Of a stretch of DNA of 64,000 nucleotides, positions 44,590-63,009 are shown in pieces (positions within the stretch are counted from its first letter, which is position 1; the number at the start of each line of letters is the position of its first letter). The DNA is from Naganishia liquefaciens. Taxonomy: Eukaryota; Basidiomycota; Tremellomycetes; Filobasidiales; Filobasidiaceae. The position numbers and the translations under genes were made by a program. The notes under the pieces are model-generated. The model saw only the letters and a program-made list of their open reading frames with translations. It did no database searches and was not told where the DNA came from. Where the stretch lies: positions 496,001 to 560,000 of the forward strand of contig BLZA01000005.1 of NCBI GenBank assembly GCA_013423385.1. The letters are read 5' to 3'.

Positions 44590-47500
44590 ATGCCAGCAAC
44601 CGGCACACAGCTGGCATCCGTGCAGGCCATGTCCGCCACGAGCTGTCCGTCGGTGTATCACCCCACCATCTCGGAATACTATCCCCTCGTCCTCCGCCTC
44701 GGCGACTATCTACGATGCATCCTCTGTCCCGCAGATTGGCCGCTGGTGGAGAGCCACGTTGGGGAATCCGGTCGAGATGATGCAGTGCAGCGCGACCTCC
44801 AGGGTCTCCTTTCCGGGGTGCTCGTTGCGCTTGCCGAGCCGCAGGCGGCGTCGATCAAGGATGCGTGGCCGACAGGAGGAATGGCGCGTGTTGATTTGCA
44901 GTTACAGACTCAGGTAGACGTGAGTGTATAACACCCGCCTGCGGGCTAGTTGTAAACCCGCTGAGCAAGAATGCCATAGCTCGTCGATCTTGTCTTATTG
45001 AAGCTATTCAAACGGGGAACCCAAAGGAAACCGATGGCGAGGCTATCCGACATTGACGTCCTTCTCAAGGGCTGGGTCGCAAGTCTTATTTCTTCGTCTT
45101 CATATCTGCCGGCATATTTCGTCTGACACCCGGATTCGTTCCAGCGCAGCGGAGAAGGCAAGACACCACACGCGGGCATAAGTAGGGACCTACCGGGACT
45201 ATTGCGACAGCACAGAAATGGCTGTGAACGGCTCCTGAAATCTGATGGAGCATGGAAAGCGCTGCATCAGAGGTAGGCAATCCCCGGTCGCTCCTGCTGC
45301 GCGCGCACAAAGATAATCACGGCTGATCGCGGATCGTACATACCGCAGGATCGGCACGGACGTCATGATTCACCTCCTCACCGAACCTTCCATCTTTATC
45401 CCGCAACCCAACAATTGTTACCTCCAGCTTAGGGGTCCGCCCATGGACGGTCTCCGTACGCTAGCAAGAATCGAACAAGAGGCGCGTACGGCGGCGACTC
45501 TACAGAGGAAGCGGTGCATGAAATTCGAGGCACAGCGTGCCCGGAAGAGGCGCAAGATGAGTGCGGGTCACGCGGACGGGATGGAGGCGGTGGCGCATGG
45601 CTCGGATGAGGAAACGGCGCAAATGATGCCGTGCCGGCATTCGTTGGGCTCGAGCATTGCGGGCGGAGGCGAAAGGTTAGCGATGACGAACGATTTGCGC
45701 TGCGTCTTGTCGTACGTAGGCTGTATGGCTGACGACGGCATCTTGTTCGTTTAGGGCACGTTCTCCTATCGATGTCACCGTCCCTCGCATGAAGATGTTC
45801 TACGCCCGACATCGTCTCGGAAAGCAGCAAATGTCGATGTTCCGAGGCGTGCCAGATAAGCGTGCGTCCCCTATAATCCGTCAGTCCATTTCCCAGAAGA
45901 TCTGACACCACGCCTAGACATCCTCAATGTAGTCAACTCAACGCCACGGAGCGCCCTCCCGGCTCCCGCTGATCCCTCATACACATCCCTCTCGAGCCGC
46001 TACGACGCGCATCAGGAGGCACGTACCCTCCTTCGCTACGTCTTTCCGCGTGAACACAAGCTCGAGAATGTCTGGAGCTTGCCCAAGCGCGAGGACCGGT
46101 TCGTCAAGGCCATGTTGCCGGAATACCGTGACTGGTCGAATCGGGAAGAAGAGTTGCTGGTGAGTCGGGCGCATGGCGGGGTCGATTGCCGATCATCAGC
46201 TGAATGGGCCGAATGATCTTGTCGGCAGCTGGCTGCAACGGGGAAATCGGCAGCGACGCCGAAACGCCTGAAAAAGAATGGCATCGAGGCCATGGAGGGA
46301 CTGTTGCAGCGGCATCGCAAAGTTCAGTACGCCAGGCTATTGGACATGCATTGTCCCCGCAAGGTGCTTGCGATTCGCCTTCAACGGCAAGTCACGGCCC
46401 GCTTACATCTATATCACGTCCCTCTAGACTCCGCCGGCTGGCCAGTCTCGCGGGGAAGGCAGCACCGCCTGCGAGACCCCGCCCCATGCTGTACAGCCGT
46501 CATCCCACTACACCTGACGAATTCTGCTGAACCGCATCCAATCCCTTCCGCTCCAGGTCATCCGGTATACTCGGGCAGTCCTGAACGAAGTCATGCCTGA
46601 ATCCTTCTGGGGCAGCAAGCGGAACATGCATGTTATTCACGTCGGTAAGTGTTGTGGTCCTCTGTGGACATGCCGGATCTGACAGCGATCGACGTATGAC
46701 AAGGCATCAAGAAGCTGATCCTGGGCAAGCGGTATGAAAGCTTCTCGATGCATCATCTGCTCCAAGGGATATCTGCAGATGAAGTGGCTTGGCTAAGCGC
46801 TTCCACTGGACATTTCCCGGTCAGAGTCAATGTGTCAGAGCATGTCAAACGAAGACGACTGGCCGAGGAGCTCCTCTTCTGGCTGTATGATGGGTTTGTG
46901 ATACCTCTGATCCGGGTAAGTCCTTGCTGGCTATCGGTGTTCCCCCTCCCCCCCCCCCTGGCGGAATGAAGTGCTGATCGTCGAGTGTGCTCAGAATGCA
47001 TTCTATGTCACGGAGACGGGGACAACCAGAAACAAGACGGTTTATTTCCGATTAGACGATTGGGCTGACGTCTGCAAGCCCGTATTGCGTTCTCTGAGGC
47101 ATGATAATCTCAGAAAGCTCTCCCAGGTTTGTCCAAGACGCGATAGCCAAGACGCATGTTTCTGAAGAAGATGCCACCACAGGGTCGGCAGAACGCACTC
47201 AAGCAAGCGCCCCAGCCACACACTGTACACCGCTTATTACCGAAAGCAAAGGGCTTGAGACCCATCGCGAATCTCGGCAAAAGGACCAAGCTCGTTCGTG
47301 TTCGGCATGTCCTTTGTCCGATCTGGCGAGCTGAGTTATTGGTCAAAGGTTCAGCCGGATGGCAACATCAAGTGGTTGCCTTCTGTCAATCAGATGCTAG
47401 AGAGCTCGCACGAAGCACTTAATCTGGCCAAGGTTTGTGAAATAATTGCGCCATCCGCGACGTACTGTGTCTAAACACTCACCCTTTGTGTAGCTGGCCC

Positions 47501-49532
47501 ACCCAGACCTGATGCGATCGGCCTTATTGGGCTTAGGAGATATACATCCAAAGTTGAAGGCTTTCAAGCAAAGACTGCTCCAACGGCATGGAAAGATGCA
47601 AGTGGACTCGACCGAACGTCCGCGTCCATGGACTGACTTTGCACGCCAGCCCTAAACTATATTTTGTAAAGGTCGACGTCAAATCTGCTTTCGATTCCAT
47701 CAAATTGGACAAGATGTTTGAAGTTCTGGACGAGGTTCTGAATATGGTCAGGTGAAAGTTTTCTCGCCTGGAAATCCGCTCACGTCTTCACATATCAGGA
47801 CGAATATTACATACTGCACAAATACGTCCGTATCCTGCCAAGTTCTAGCAGAAAGCCAAAGAAATACGGCACAATCGCTCAATCACAACGTGCGTTGATG
47901 ATACCAATTTTCCTCTTCGAGCTTGAATGACCTTGTCTGACATTCGCAGAAAATCTGGAGCCTTTGCATTCGCGCTTGTTGCATTCGAATCAGACTATGC
48001 GAAATGCCGTTCTTCTCGATCAGGTACAAGTCACGTCACATCATGGCGAGAATCTCTGGCGCACTCTGCATGCCCATCTGAGAGAGCATTTGGTGAAGGT
48101 AGGGAGCGCAGGCCAGCGCAGTCGCAAGCATTTCCTGACCAGCCACTATACAGATAGGCACGGATTTCTTCAAGCAGAAGACCGGTATCCCTCAGGGGTC
48201 AAAAGTCAGCAGTCTCCTGTGCACGCTCTACTACGGTCACATGGAGCGCTCGCATCTTAGATTCCTAAAGGAAGATTCATCAGTGCGTGTGCTTCTCGGA
48301 ATGACGTTCTACTTGCTTGACAACGATCTCTCGATAGTTCCTCATGCGTATGATTGATGACTTCTTGCTCGTCACTACTGACCTATCGCAAGCGCAAGAT
48401 TTTCTGCAAGTGATGTCTACTGGTAAGCGATAAAGTCGGACCCTGGCAACGTGGGCGCTCAAGTATTTACTGCTTTCAGGCTTCCCTGATTACGGCTGCC
48501 AAATCGCCCCGGAGAAATCTTTGACAAGTTTCACACCGTCCTTGCCTATTTCGACAAACATCTGCAGCGACTCTTGTAGGCATGATCAATCGATATATTT
48601 TCTCATGTTGCTCAACTAAAAGGCCACCACATCCAGACTTTACGTATTGCGGGTTCGTCATCGACATTAATAAGTTGGACATTAGCATCGACCTTTCACG
48701 CAAATTTTATATGCGTAGGTAACTACAGTATACGCAATCAAACATCTGTTAACTACTTACCGGCGGAGAAAGACTCCAAAGATGCCTTCTCCGTGAAATA
48801 CGCTCGAAACTCGGGGAAGGCGTTCCAGCAATGGCTTAGCAGGTCAGTCTTCAGATCGCCTATCAACCCGTACAACATAGATTGATGCAGCATGCAGGGT
48901 GCTCGAAAATTACAATAGTATCTTACTGGTGAGCGCAACCGCTAATCTCGCCATCGCAACTAATGCCACGAGGCACGGTATGCTAAATAAGACAGATACG
49001 AGCCTCTCTTCCACGGAAACGGTCATTCAGAATATCTATTCAAATTTCACCATGGCCGCCATGCGTAGCGTAAGCTACCTTCTTGATATTGACTACCTCG
49101 CTCAAGGAAATATAGACGCTGTGATCAGTCAGTAACAACACGCATCGTTGGAGCTATAAATGAACCACTGATTGCTTCGCCATGAATAGCCGCCATACAG
49201 GAGGCCATTCATCAGACTTGCCGTTCCAACAGAACCCATGTCAAGCACAGCCAGACCGGATCCTCGACTACCTGCCTAATCAGCAACAACACATTTCTAT
49301 GGTGAGGGACTCGATGATACGCATAATTGTTCGACAGCTGACGTGCTGTACCAGGCTAGGAACTCATGCTTTCCATAGAGTCTTCACCGTCAAAGGGCCG
49401 TATTTCGCTGGTCTGGTTCCGATGCTCGGGAGTCAACTAGACAGCCCGTCATTCCGCTGGGTTCGGCGCCAGGCGCACCTGCGATGTGCGATCGAGGCCG
49501 CTTGGTCAAGGCTTTCCGCCATACCGTTTTGA
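44590..49532 (+). CDS. TERT: Telomerase reverse transcriptase (TERT/EST2)
   Basis: A ~5-kb gene with about 25 introns. The N-terminal exon 44590-~44922 has ISEYYPLVLRLGDYLRCIL and DWPLVE, TEN-domain wording. Exons from 45150 to 49532 close in one frame (about 988 codons). In order: TEN (RIGTDVMIHLLTEPSIF, 45349-45675), CP motif VPRMKMFYAR, QFP LLRYVFPREHKLENVW, T motif LAEELLFWLYDGFVIPLIR with YVTETGTTRNKTVYF, motif 1-2 RLLPKAKGLRPIANL, motif A KLYFVKVDVKSAFDSI, B' KTGIPQGSKVSSLLC, C FLMRMIDDFLLVT, D YGCQIAPEKSL, E YCGFVIDI, and a thumb ending ATWSR-like AIEAAWSRL. All three catalytic Asp are present. The intron before motif A (47598-47649) uses a GC donor. The joint between 44922 and 45150 is unresolved. 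Confidence 0.93.
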
Positions 49533-49627
49533 CGAATCTTCATGCAAATAAATAACTTTAAGTGTCAAAGCTGACCATGCCAGCCATGACGTCCTAAGAT
49601 ATGATTACGATCAGACTACGGCATGAC

Positions 49628-51378
49628 CTAGATCTCCATGAGTCTCTTGGACCATTGCCACGTCGCAAATGACAGACTGCGTAAAACCATTAGTAGAGAG
49701 TAATTGTCGGATATGGCGCAACGTAAACTCACCTTGTCATCGGCACGACCTTCAACCAGCCGATCGTGATGCCGGTATAGAAACCTCGACCTGCCCTGCC
49801 CTTGCCCTCGCTCCATATTCTTAGCACTGCATCTTTCCATGACAAACTTCCGGTGCCACCCTTGACACCGCCGACCTGCATCCTCCGCCGTATGACCTCG
49901 AAAGGGTATGATGCAGTTTGACTGACGGCGCCGGCCACCGCGCCACACGTAAGATCGGATATCGTTTTGTGATCCGCCATCATGGGTATGAAATCCGAGA
50001 TGTGGCGTTTCAGTGTGCCGTATGTTAGAAACGAGACGCCTGCGTATGGGATCATTCCCACGAGCGTGACCGAGAAGCCACGGTAAAACGGGGCAAGAGT
50101 TTTGACGACTGGTATTCGGGAACTGAGGAGCTGTTCACGCGGAACTGTCAAAGCAGACTGGGAAAAGTTCGCCGTCCGTATTGGTGGTTGATGTCCTTCT
50201 TGATATATCAATTTGATGACTTCTCGTAGAGACGTTCGTTCAGTGGTTTTGGTTTGGTATGCCAAGCGAACACGGATCAACTCTAATGGATATGTGAAGA
50301 AAACCGACGCAACGCCTATAAGTCGAGACGGGTTAGACAGGTGCATTCTCCGCGTGCTTGCTACATGCCCGAAAGAGATCCAGCGAGAAAAAGTCTGCCA
50401 GGGGTTCTGTCCTTTTTGTTCGGCATTATGAGCTGCGACGCGGTTGAAATTAGCAAGAAAGCTGATTTTAGTTTGGTTTTCGCTTACCCCTTCTAACCGC
50501 TCATAGGCCATGAATTTGATCGCGGCGTACGGGAAGATTCGCAGCAGCGTCGCGGAGTGCCCTTGAAAGAGGCCAATAGGTCCTTGTTGTTGCCATATGA
50601 CCTTGGTCGCTTGTAGCAGGCCCATTGGCGTCCCTGCGTTCCCGGTTGACAATCAGTATTGTCAGCAAAGTAAGGCCGGAGAGTATTCTGGAGCTGGAAC
50701 TCACCTGCAAACTTCTTGAAATCCGCGTTGGACGTCTGAAACAGAATCTTTACACGGTCCAGCGGTGCGATCGCGGTCTTGGCCTGAGCGAGAGGTGTAG
50801 TGAGCGGATAAGACCCGGTCGGGTACTCGCGCCGCGCGCATTGGGACTCACGACACAGCCTGCGATTCCGCCAGCCAATCCACTCCGAAGGACTTGAACG
50901 CTTTGTCAGCATCGATGCAACAGGTCAATTCGATGAGCTTGGAAGACCTACCATAATCCCAACTGCTTCGATCGCTTTTTGCCCTCTGCTTGCTCTTCTC
51001 CCAGAACCCAGGCTCTTTTTGCTTGTTCCCTATGTACGATTCAACATCGCCAAAGTCCTTCTGCTTTCCCTTTGCCGCGGCGGAAAAATGCCTCGTTCCG
51101 AATTCGACAGGTGTGTCTTTGGGTATCAGACCCTGTTCTTGCAAGAAAGCCCGTTCCGTTTCCATTTTGCGTTGCTTTCCAAAGGCGTGTTCAGACACGG
51201 AGTGAGATGATATCATCCCTACTTCATCGGTTACTGCCACCCTAGAGCGGGATGAGGAAGCGTCCTCGTTTTGCTCGAAGGGAGAGCGGAAGGGGTATCT
51301 TGCGGCTGCGCTATGGGCGTACCGAGACGGTCCCGCCTGCGACTCGCCATTGCCATCATGCCTCCGAGCGGTATTCAT
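49628..51378 (-). CDS. LEU5: Mitochondrial carrier, LEU5/SLC25A42-like (coenzyme A transport)
   Basis: Seven exons: 51378-50952, 50892-50852, 50783-50705, 50633-50488, 50432-50369, 50315-49733 and 49676-49628, giving 462 aa. It has three mitochondrial carrier repeats with PxD/ExxKxR-type signatures: KTAIAPLDRVKILFQTSN, TYPLELIRVRLAYQTK and SYPFEVIRRRMQVGG, plus LFQGHSATLLRIFPYAAIKF and FYRGFSVTLVGMIPYAGVSF. The substrate-facing wording matches Leu5/SLC25A16/SLC25A42, needed for CoA accumulation in mitochondria. A ~140-residue hydrophilic N-terminal extension precedes the first repeat. Intron 50316-50368 needs a GC donor (GCATGT) and has a clear CTAAC branch site. The gene converges on TERT with 95 bp between stops. 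Confidence 0.9.
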
Positions 51379-51623
51379 CACGGTCCGATCGCCTTGATGC
51401 CGCTGGGCACTGAACTTGGGTATGACTATTTCTCCACAGACACTGAATCCGACGTCATGCATTAGCATTTGAGAGATTCTCCGCTCTGTCGAATCCTCGA
51501 TCGCCCCGCCCTATCATGGTTCCGCGATATCCGTAAGAACCCCTCTCTCAGGGGTTTGTGCGAAAAAGCAACATTTTCAAGGTTACATGGATAAATGGGG
51601 ACAAATATCTCTCTTCGGTTTTA
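51379..51623. other. Upstream region of LEU5, left flank of the MITE
   Basis: About 245 bases with no ORF of note. The sequence turns A/T-rich near the transposon. Confidence 0.5.
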
Positions 51624-52462
51624 CAGTTGACAGGCCCAAGGGTACTCCCCCAAAGGGTGCTGTCACTTTTTGGTAAAATCCACAGGAAAAAAATCTTAAA
51701 AAAGTACCTTTATTGACAGCATCCCTTTGTCTCGGACGCAAAAGACCAGTCTTAAGTAACAGCATCCCCTGATCATCAGGAGGATGGACTATAGAAATCG
51801 GGAGGGCTACAGAAGAGGTTCAGTGAGAACATATTATGACATAGCGCAGGGATCAATCGGCTACGTCAGTCCACAACTATTTTCAGGCACGACCTGATTC
51901 ATTTCATCTGGCAACCTCCATTTGCCTCTCCCTCTCGAGCGCCCTCCATTTCGGCCAAAGTTGCTTTGCGCCGAAAGTTGAGATCAGCGGCGGTGATTGC
52001 TCCGTCGACGGCATGAGTGGCGAGTGCTTGGCACGAGAACTCACACGAGGTGAGACTCGTTGACTCTAGTTCATGCGGAAATGGCACTGCAAAGATCCGC
52101 TAACGTTCTGCCGCGCCTCTCGCCTCATGCTGCAAAAGCGCAACAGTTTGAGAACCACGACAACAAGTACGAGAACATCTGATCTCGCGGTAACCAGCTC
52201 GGCAACCCTGAACGTCACCGAAGTCGAGACATTCCCGATCACCGGAGATGCGAAGGAAGCTTACCTAATCAGTCTTAAATGCCGGCAACCCCTGTCGGGC
52301 GAGAGTTGCCATAGTCTTAAGGTGACAGCGTCCTTTTGCTTCCGCGGCTCTTTGGGGAAGAAAAAGTCTTAAAGTGAACCCTACATAGGCTGCCGAGGGG
52401 GGGTCAAAAAGTCCTATATCCGACAGCACCCTTTCGGGGAGTACCCTTGGGCCTCAGTTGAC
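51624..52462. repeat. 8-bp target-site duplication CAGTTGAC flanking the MITE
   Basis: The same octamer lies at 51624-51631 and 52455-52462, directly outside the terminal inverted repeats, with no mismatch. Eight bases is the length made by hAT transposases. Confidence 0.85.
51632..52454. mobile_element. hAT-like non-autonomous DNA transposon (MITE), 823 bp
   Basis: Terminal inverted repeats of 33 bp (51632-51664 and 52422-52454) match except for one base; each begins AGGCCCAAGGGTACTCCCC at its outer end. A perfect 8-bp duplication flanks the element. Inside both ends are extra copies of a short ACAGC(A/G)TCC word (51655 inverted, 51716, 51758, 52325, 52422), like the subterminal transposase-binding repeats of hAT elements. 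The best internal frame (plus 52073-52372, 99 codons) shows no transposase feature, so it depends on a transposase encoded elsewhere. The clean TSD and near-identical ends suggest a fairly recent insertion. It lies between LEU5 and the oxidoreductase gene, about 200 bp before the latter's start, and so may affect its promoter. Confidence 0.85.
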
Positions 52463-52660
52463 GAACCACCTGTCCGGGGTCTCCGGGTTTCAGCGTTGCC
52501 GGAAGAAGCTGAGCGCAGATGTGCGTCGATTGTCTGCCTCACAGCGATATAGAACCCTGGCATTCACAGTGAGCATCGCTTGGTGATGTTGAGAGCCATC
52601 AAGGATACACATCTGCACACCAGAAAATTCGTCTCACCCTAAATCACCAGATCATTCACT

Positions 52661-54327
52661 ATGAGAGGTTTCCAGGTCAAAGAACATCTTCATCCGGGAA
52701 AGATTTCCGTGTAAGCACATCGCTTCCGTTGTCTTTCGTTCGACCTTGACCTTGCCTGTACGACTTACAGTTCGGACGGTATACCTCTGCCGAAATGTGG
52801 CAAGAACGAGATCTTAGTCGAGGTCTACTCTGCCGGATTGAACTTCTTTGAGTACGTTACATCAGCTGTTTTTGTCAGACTGTACTTACCTGTTCCCAAT
52901 ACAGCATTCTCCAATCACAGGGCAAATACCAGAGTATGCGGTCACACATGCTTCTGCTCATAAGCTCGACTAAAGGGTGTCGTCCTATCTGTCTATCTCT
53001 TTCTCAGACCAGCCTCCATTGCCTTTCGTATTGGGAAGTGAATTCGCGGGTCGAGTAGCCCTCAACTCGCACATTCCCGTTGACTGTCCTTTCCGCCCGG
53101 GAGGTAAGCTGTCCAATGAATTCTCTTTCAGACAATGTTACTGATGCTTGCTATCCAGATCGCGTCCTCGGAGCCGCTCAGGGTGCCTTCGGTGAAGTCG
53201 TTGCTGCCGATTGGCGAAGCTGCATTCCCGTGCCCAAGGAAATGACATGGGAACAGGCATCCGGCATCTATGTGTAAGTGTATGGGTTTCTAGGTCGAAG
53301 CGCAGTGCCTTACGACGTTTGCTGGTGCGTACAGCACATACCCCACCAGCTATGAAGCTCTGGTCGGCCGGGCTCAGACCAAAGCCGGAGAATGGGTTCT
53401 CGTTCACGCTGCCGCCGGAGGAGTCGGAATGGCAGCTGTTCAGATTGCGAAAGGTATGTCAATTTCCGGCCTTCCCAGATTCTTGACTCATCGAGCCATG
53501 TCTTACTCAGCACTCGGTTGCAAGGTCATCGCGACGGCCTCTACCGAAGACAAGCGGCAGATCTGCAAAGAGAAAGGTGGAGCTGATTATACTATCGACT
53601 ACACCAAGACCGGCTGGCAGGTGAGCTTTTCGTCTATTCTGATAATCTGCCTTGATGTTAATTGGCCTTGTAGCAAGAAGTACTGAAGATTACCGATGGT
53701 CATGGCGCGGATGTCATCTACGATCCCGTGGTAAGTGTCCTTGTTTATGCATGCTTGCGGGGAGTAGCGTTGACAGCCTGTCCACATCAGGGGCTGCTTG
53801 TGCCGTCCTTGAAGTGTGTGGCCTGGAAAGGCCGATTGCTCGTCGTCGGATTTGCCGCCGGTCAGATCGAAAAGGCGAGAACCACTGAATATGACCAGAG
53901 TCTATCGCTTATAACGTACCATAGGTCCCCGCCAACTTGATTCTTCTCAAGAATGTCTCCCTCGTAGGCGTTCACTGGGGTGCAACTGCTAGTAAGATCC
54001 TTCTATCGCTTGCAAAGGCTCGAGGCTGATTATGGCGTGCGTATCTCAGGGAAAGAGCCCCCGCACGTCGAGACAGTCTGGCGAGACCTTCTCGCCCTCT
54101 TCTCAAGCAGGAAGCTCGTCCCTCTGGTTTATGACCAGCTCTACGAAGGCCTCGACTCCATCTCCGAAGGGCTGCACGATCTCGAGACTCGGAAAACTTG
54201 GGGTAAAGCCGTGGTTCAAGTAAGGAGAGATGACGGCAAGGTGCTTTCCCATGACGGAACAAGCGGTCAATTGTCGAAGTCGGCGATCAAGCCGGGTCCC
54301 AACGCGCCTCTTCCCGCAAAGCTTTGA
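52661..54327 (+). CDS. Zinc-independent quinone oxidoreductase (MDR/zeta-crystallin type)
   Basis: Eleven exons: 52661-52710, 52771-52851, 52905-52933, 53008-53103, 53159-53273, 53335-53453, 53511-53620, 53674-53730, 53791-53874, 53925-53991 and 54050-54327, giving 361 aa. The GroES-like N-terminal part has SAGLNFFDILQSQGKYQ and VLGSEFAGRV; the Rossmann part has VLVHAAAGGVGMAAVQIAK, with the AAxGGVG dinucleotide loop, and GADYTIDYT, VGFAAGQIEK and VGVHWG. Zinc-ligand cysteines of true ADHs are absent. It should reduce quinones or enones with NADPH. Intron 53875-53924 fits only with a GC donor (GCGAGA). The protein is longer than bacterial QOR at the C-terminus and ends in AKL, which resembles a peroxisomal PTS1 signal. 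Confidence 0.9.
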
Positions 54328-56172
54328 TTCGATCTAACGGGAACACGGACAGAAAGACAGGCTGAAAAGTTGTATGGCATAATTTTTCTTTGCAAGAGTC
54401 AGCAGAATGACCGCTCCAAAGCCGTTCCAACGCTAGTACGGAACATCTTCTATGATACATGTGCATATTTTAGTCCCCCTTCGAAACCATCTCGTTGTTA
54501 CGGCACTAGAGCCATAAGCCAGTAACTGATTCAGCAACGTAGCTCGGGGAATTCGTCGACAGAATGAAGGACGGACTTCGATTTCGATACATTCTTGACT
54601 AGCCACTCATCAGACAGCGTTGAAACACAATTTGCACTACGCGAAAGCAGCTCTGGAACCCTTGCTTATCGTCTTCAATTTTGCTTCCGTCAAATCTGTC
54701 GTCAGCCGAGACATTTCCGGCCGAGCAGCTGGCATAGCGCGCCTCTCGCTCGCTGATCCCCGCTACCTTGCCGTAGCAGCTGCCGTAGCATCACAGCTGT
54801 ATCGAGCCTTCGATTGCATTTTGAAGGACATTGCACGAGCGAGATTCACGGCTGGCTCACGCTTCGCATGGGGACCATACAAAAGCGACTAGTCAAGCCC
54901 TTCCTATCTCCCTGTGACGCCGCCTAGGAGCGTCACCGCTTTACTGTTGAGGCCTGCACCGACTTTGCTCCTGCTGAAGGAAGGGCAGCTTATGGGAAAG
55001 ACCCAATCGCAAATCTAATCACTTCTCCCTTTTCAGCAATGCATATCGCACACATGTCCATACTATTACGTTCTTTGTGCAAAATTCGCATTTCCTGAAC
55101 GAGGCATGACGACTGGTGCCCGGTGCGACCCTCTCTGTCCTCTATCTTCGCGTCGATCTTTCAGAGACTCCCAGACTCGGTAGCAAGCTATTCTCAAAAG
55201 CTGAGCTCTCGTGGCGAGTGTTGATTTCCCGGTGTATATACCTTGCGCTAGGCGGAGCTCTGTGGATGTATGATTCGATTCAGCCTTCAACCGCAGTGGC
55301 GATCCTGACGTGCGGTACAAGCGATGCTACAGTGCGAAGCCTTGGCATCGAATGGCGGAGTTCTGTTCTATGCAACAAGGCTACGAAACCGTGGCTTGAC
55401 AGCGCTGTCCTACATATGATGTGCGAGCTAGAATGGTCGCTGGAAACATCGAACGAACAAATCCGGTGATATAGAAGAAGCCTAAGCGTCCGACCAATGC
55501 CGCTGTGCGTTTTCAAGTCTTTCGCCGCAAACTCCATCGATTCGGGGCCGGAAGTGGGGGGCTTCGAGGGATACTGGAGAATGGAGTTGGGAGGGATTAA
55601 CGCGACCGACTGCGCTCACCTGGAAGCTAGAAATGCAGGGTAGAGCGGATGATTTCAGGGGCTCGTGCGCTTAAATCGTCAGACCGCAGATCGGTCTCGC
55701 TGCGTACGGTGTTTCGGATTGAATGGCGTCGCAACTACTCAGGCCATAACTAAGTTGACAACAGCGCTCACACGCCGTGCACGTTCTGGTAGCCTGATTG
55801 TGATTGCTTCGATCTCTAGTCGACTCCGCTAGTTGTCTTTGGGCAGTGCTATTGCTGCGGTCGACCGTGGAAACACCCGCGTCGAACCTGGCTTGCTCAG
55901 CGGAGGAGGCCATTGAGTCGCAAAAGTCCACTTGCCGATAATCGCATCCGCGACCGCTTCGACGACACCATCCCGGCGAACGACTTGACGTGCTTCGTCT
56001 TCATCATCTATCTTCCTTTCTTTATTGTTAAACCCAAACCCGCGACACAACTCTATCGCCTCTCATCACTGCCGACATCGGTCTCTTCTGTCGCTTTTGC
56101 AGCAGCGTCTTTCACAGTTGAATCCCTCAAGCTCGGTGACACCTTCTGGCCGGGGGCGTAGCCTTTCCCGCG
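54328..56172. other. 1.84-kb gene-poor region before KDM5
   Basis: The longest frames are plus 54620-54892 and plus 55116-55469 (90 and 117 codons); neither has a known motif or splice partners. No inverted repeat, tRNA or simple repeat was seen. It is the longest stretch without a recognised gene in the window, and includes the KDM5 promoter and leader. A non-coding RNA or a fast-evolving gene could be hidden here. Confidence 0.5.
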
Positions 56173-62512
<6,340 letters not shown>

Positions 62513-63009
62513 CGCAGAAGTCGGACGGAGGGTTGTAGAAACAACATGATCAGCATTCCGCTGTACAGGGGTGCTTAGACAGTTCACATTCATATCATCT
62601 ACATCAGCCACGTATATCAGCTCACTCACCCCACCTATCAGTGGCCTCAATTTCCAGAACTGTCTTCGCTGGTCTGCTGATGGACTGACTACACACTCTA
62701 TAGCGCAGTGCCAGCGCGAGCGCGACCGTGGGTGAAAGAGATTAAGCAAACACCTACGCAATATGACAGCCCTCTCTTGGTCGGAAATTGGGAAACAGCT
62801 ATTTTTCCTTGCTGCTCTGATCAAGGGACGACAAAGGCCTAAAAAGCTAGTCGGCCATGTCCGAACTCGACACTGGATACACGAGTGTCTGATCCGCCTG
62901 ATGTATACCTAGATTCCCTACCTTGTGGCTTGACTTGCTAGCTCGAGCTTTTGAATACAGCTGTAAGGGTGTATCTGGAGGAACTCATACAAATCCGGTG
63001 CTTTCCGCA
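62513..63009. other. Intergenic region between KDM5 and the aminotransferase gene
   Basis: About 500 bases. A 136-codon minus-strand frame (62414-62824) overlaps the KDM5 end and has no recognisable features. Terminator and promoter sequence are presumed. Confidence 0.5.

Noticed and set aside
47268-47360. Apparent +1 frameshift in TERT after RPIANLGKRTK
   Set aside because: A 61-nt intron (47294-47354, donor GTTCGT, acceptor TTCAG) in phase 0 restores the frame into PDGNIKWLPSVNQML. The same GTTCGT donor is used in the kinase gene, so no frameshift is needed.
52073-52372. 99-codon frame inside the MITE as a transposase
   Set aside because: No DDE/hAT dimerisation or zinc-finger features and no conserved wording; it is likely chance within a non-autonomous element.
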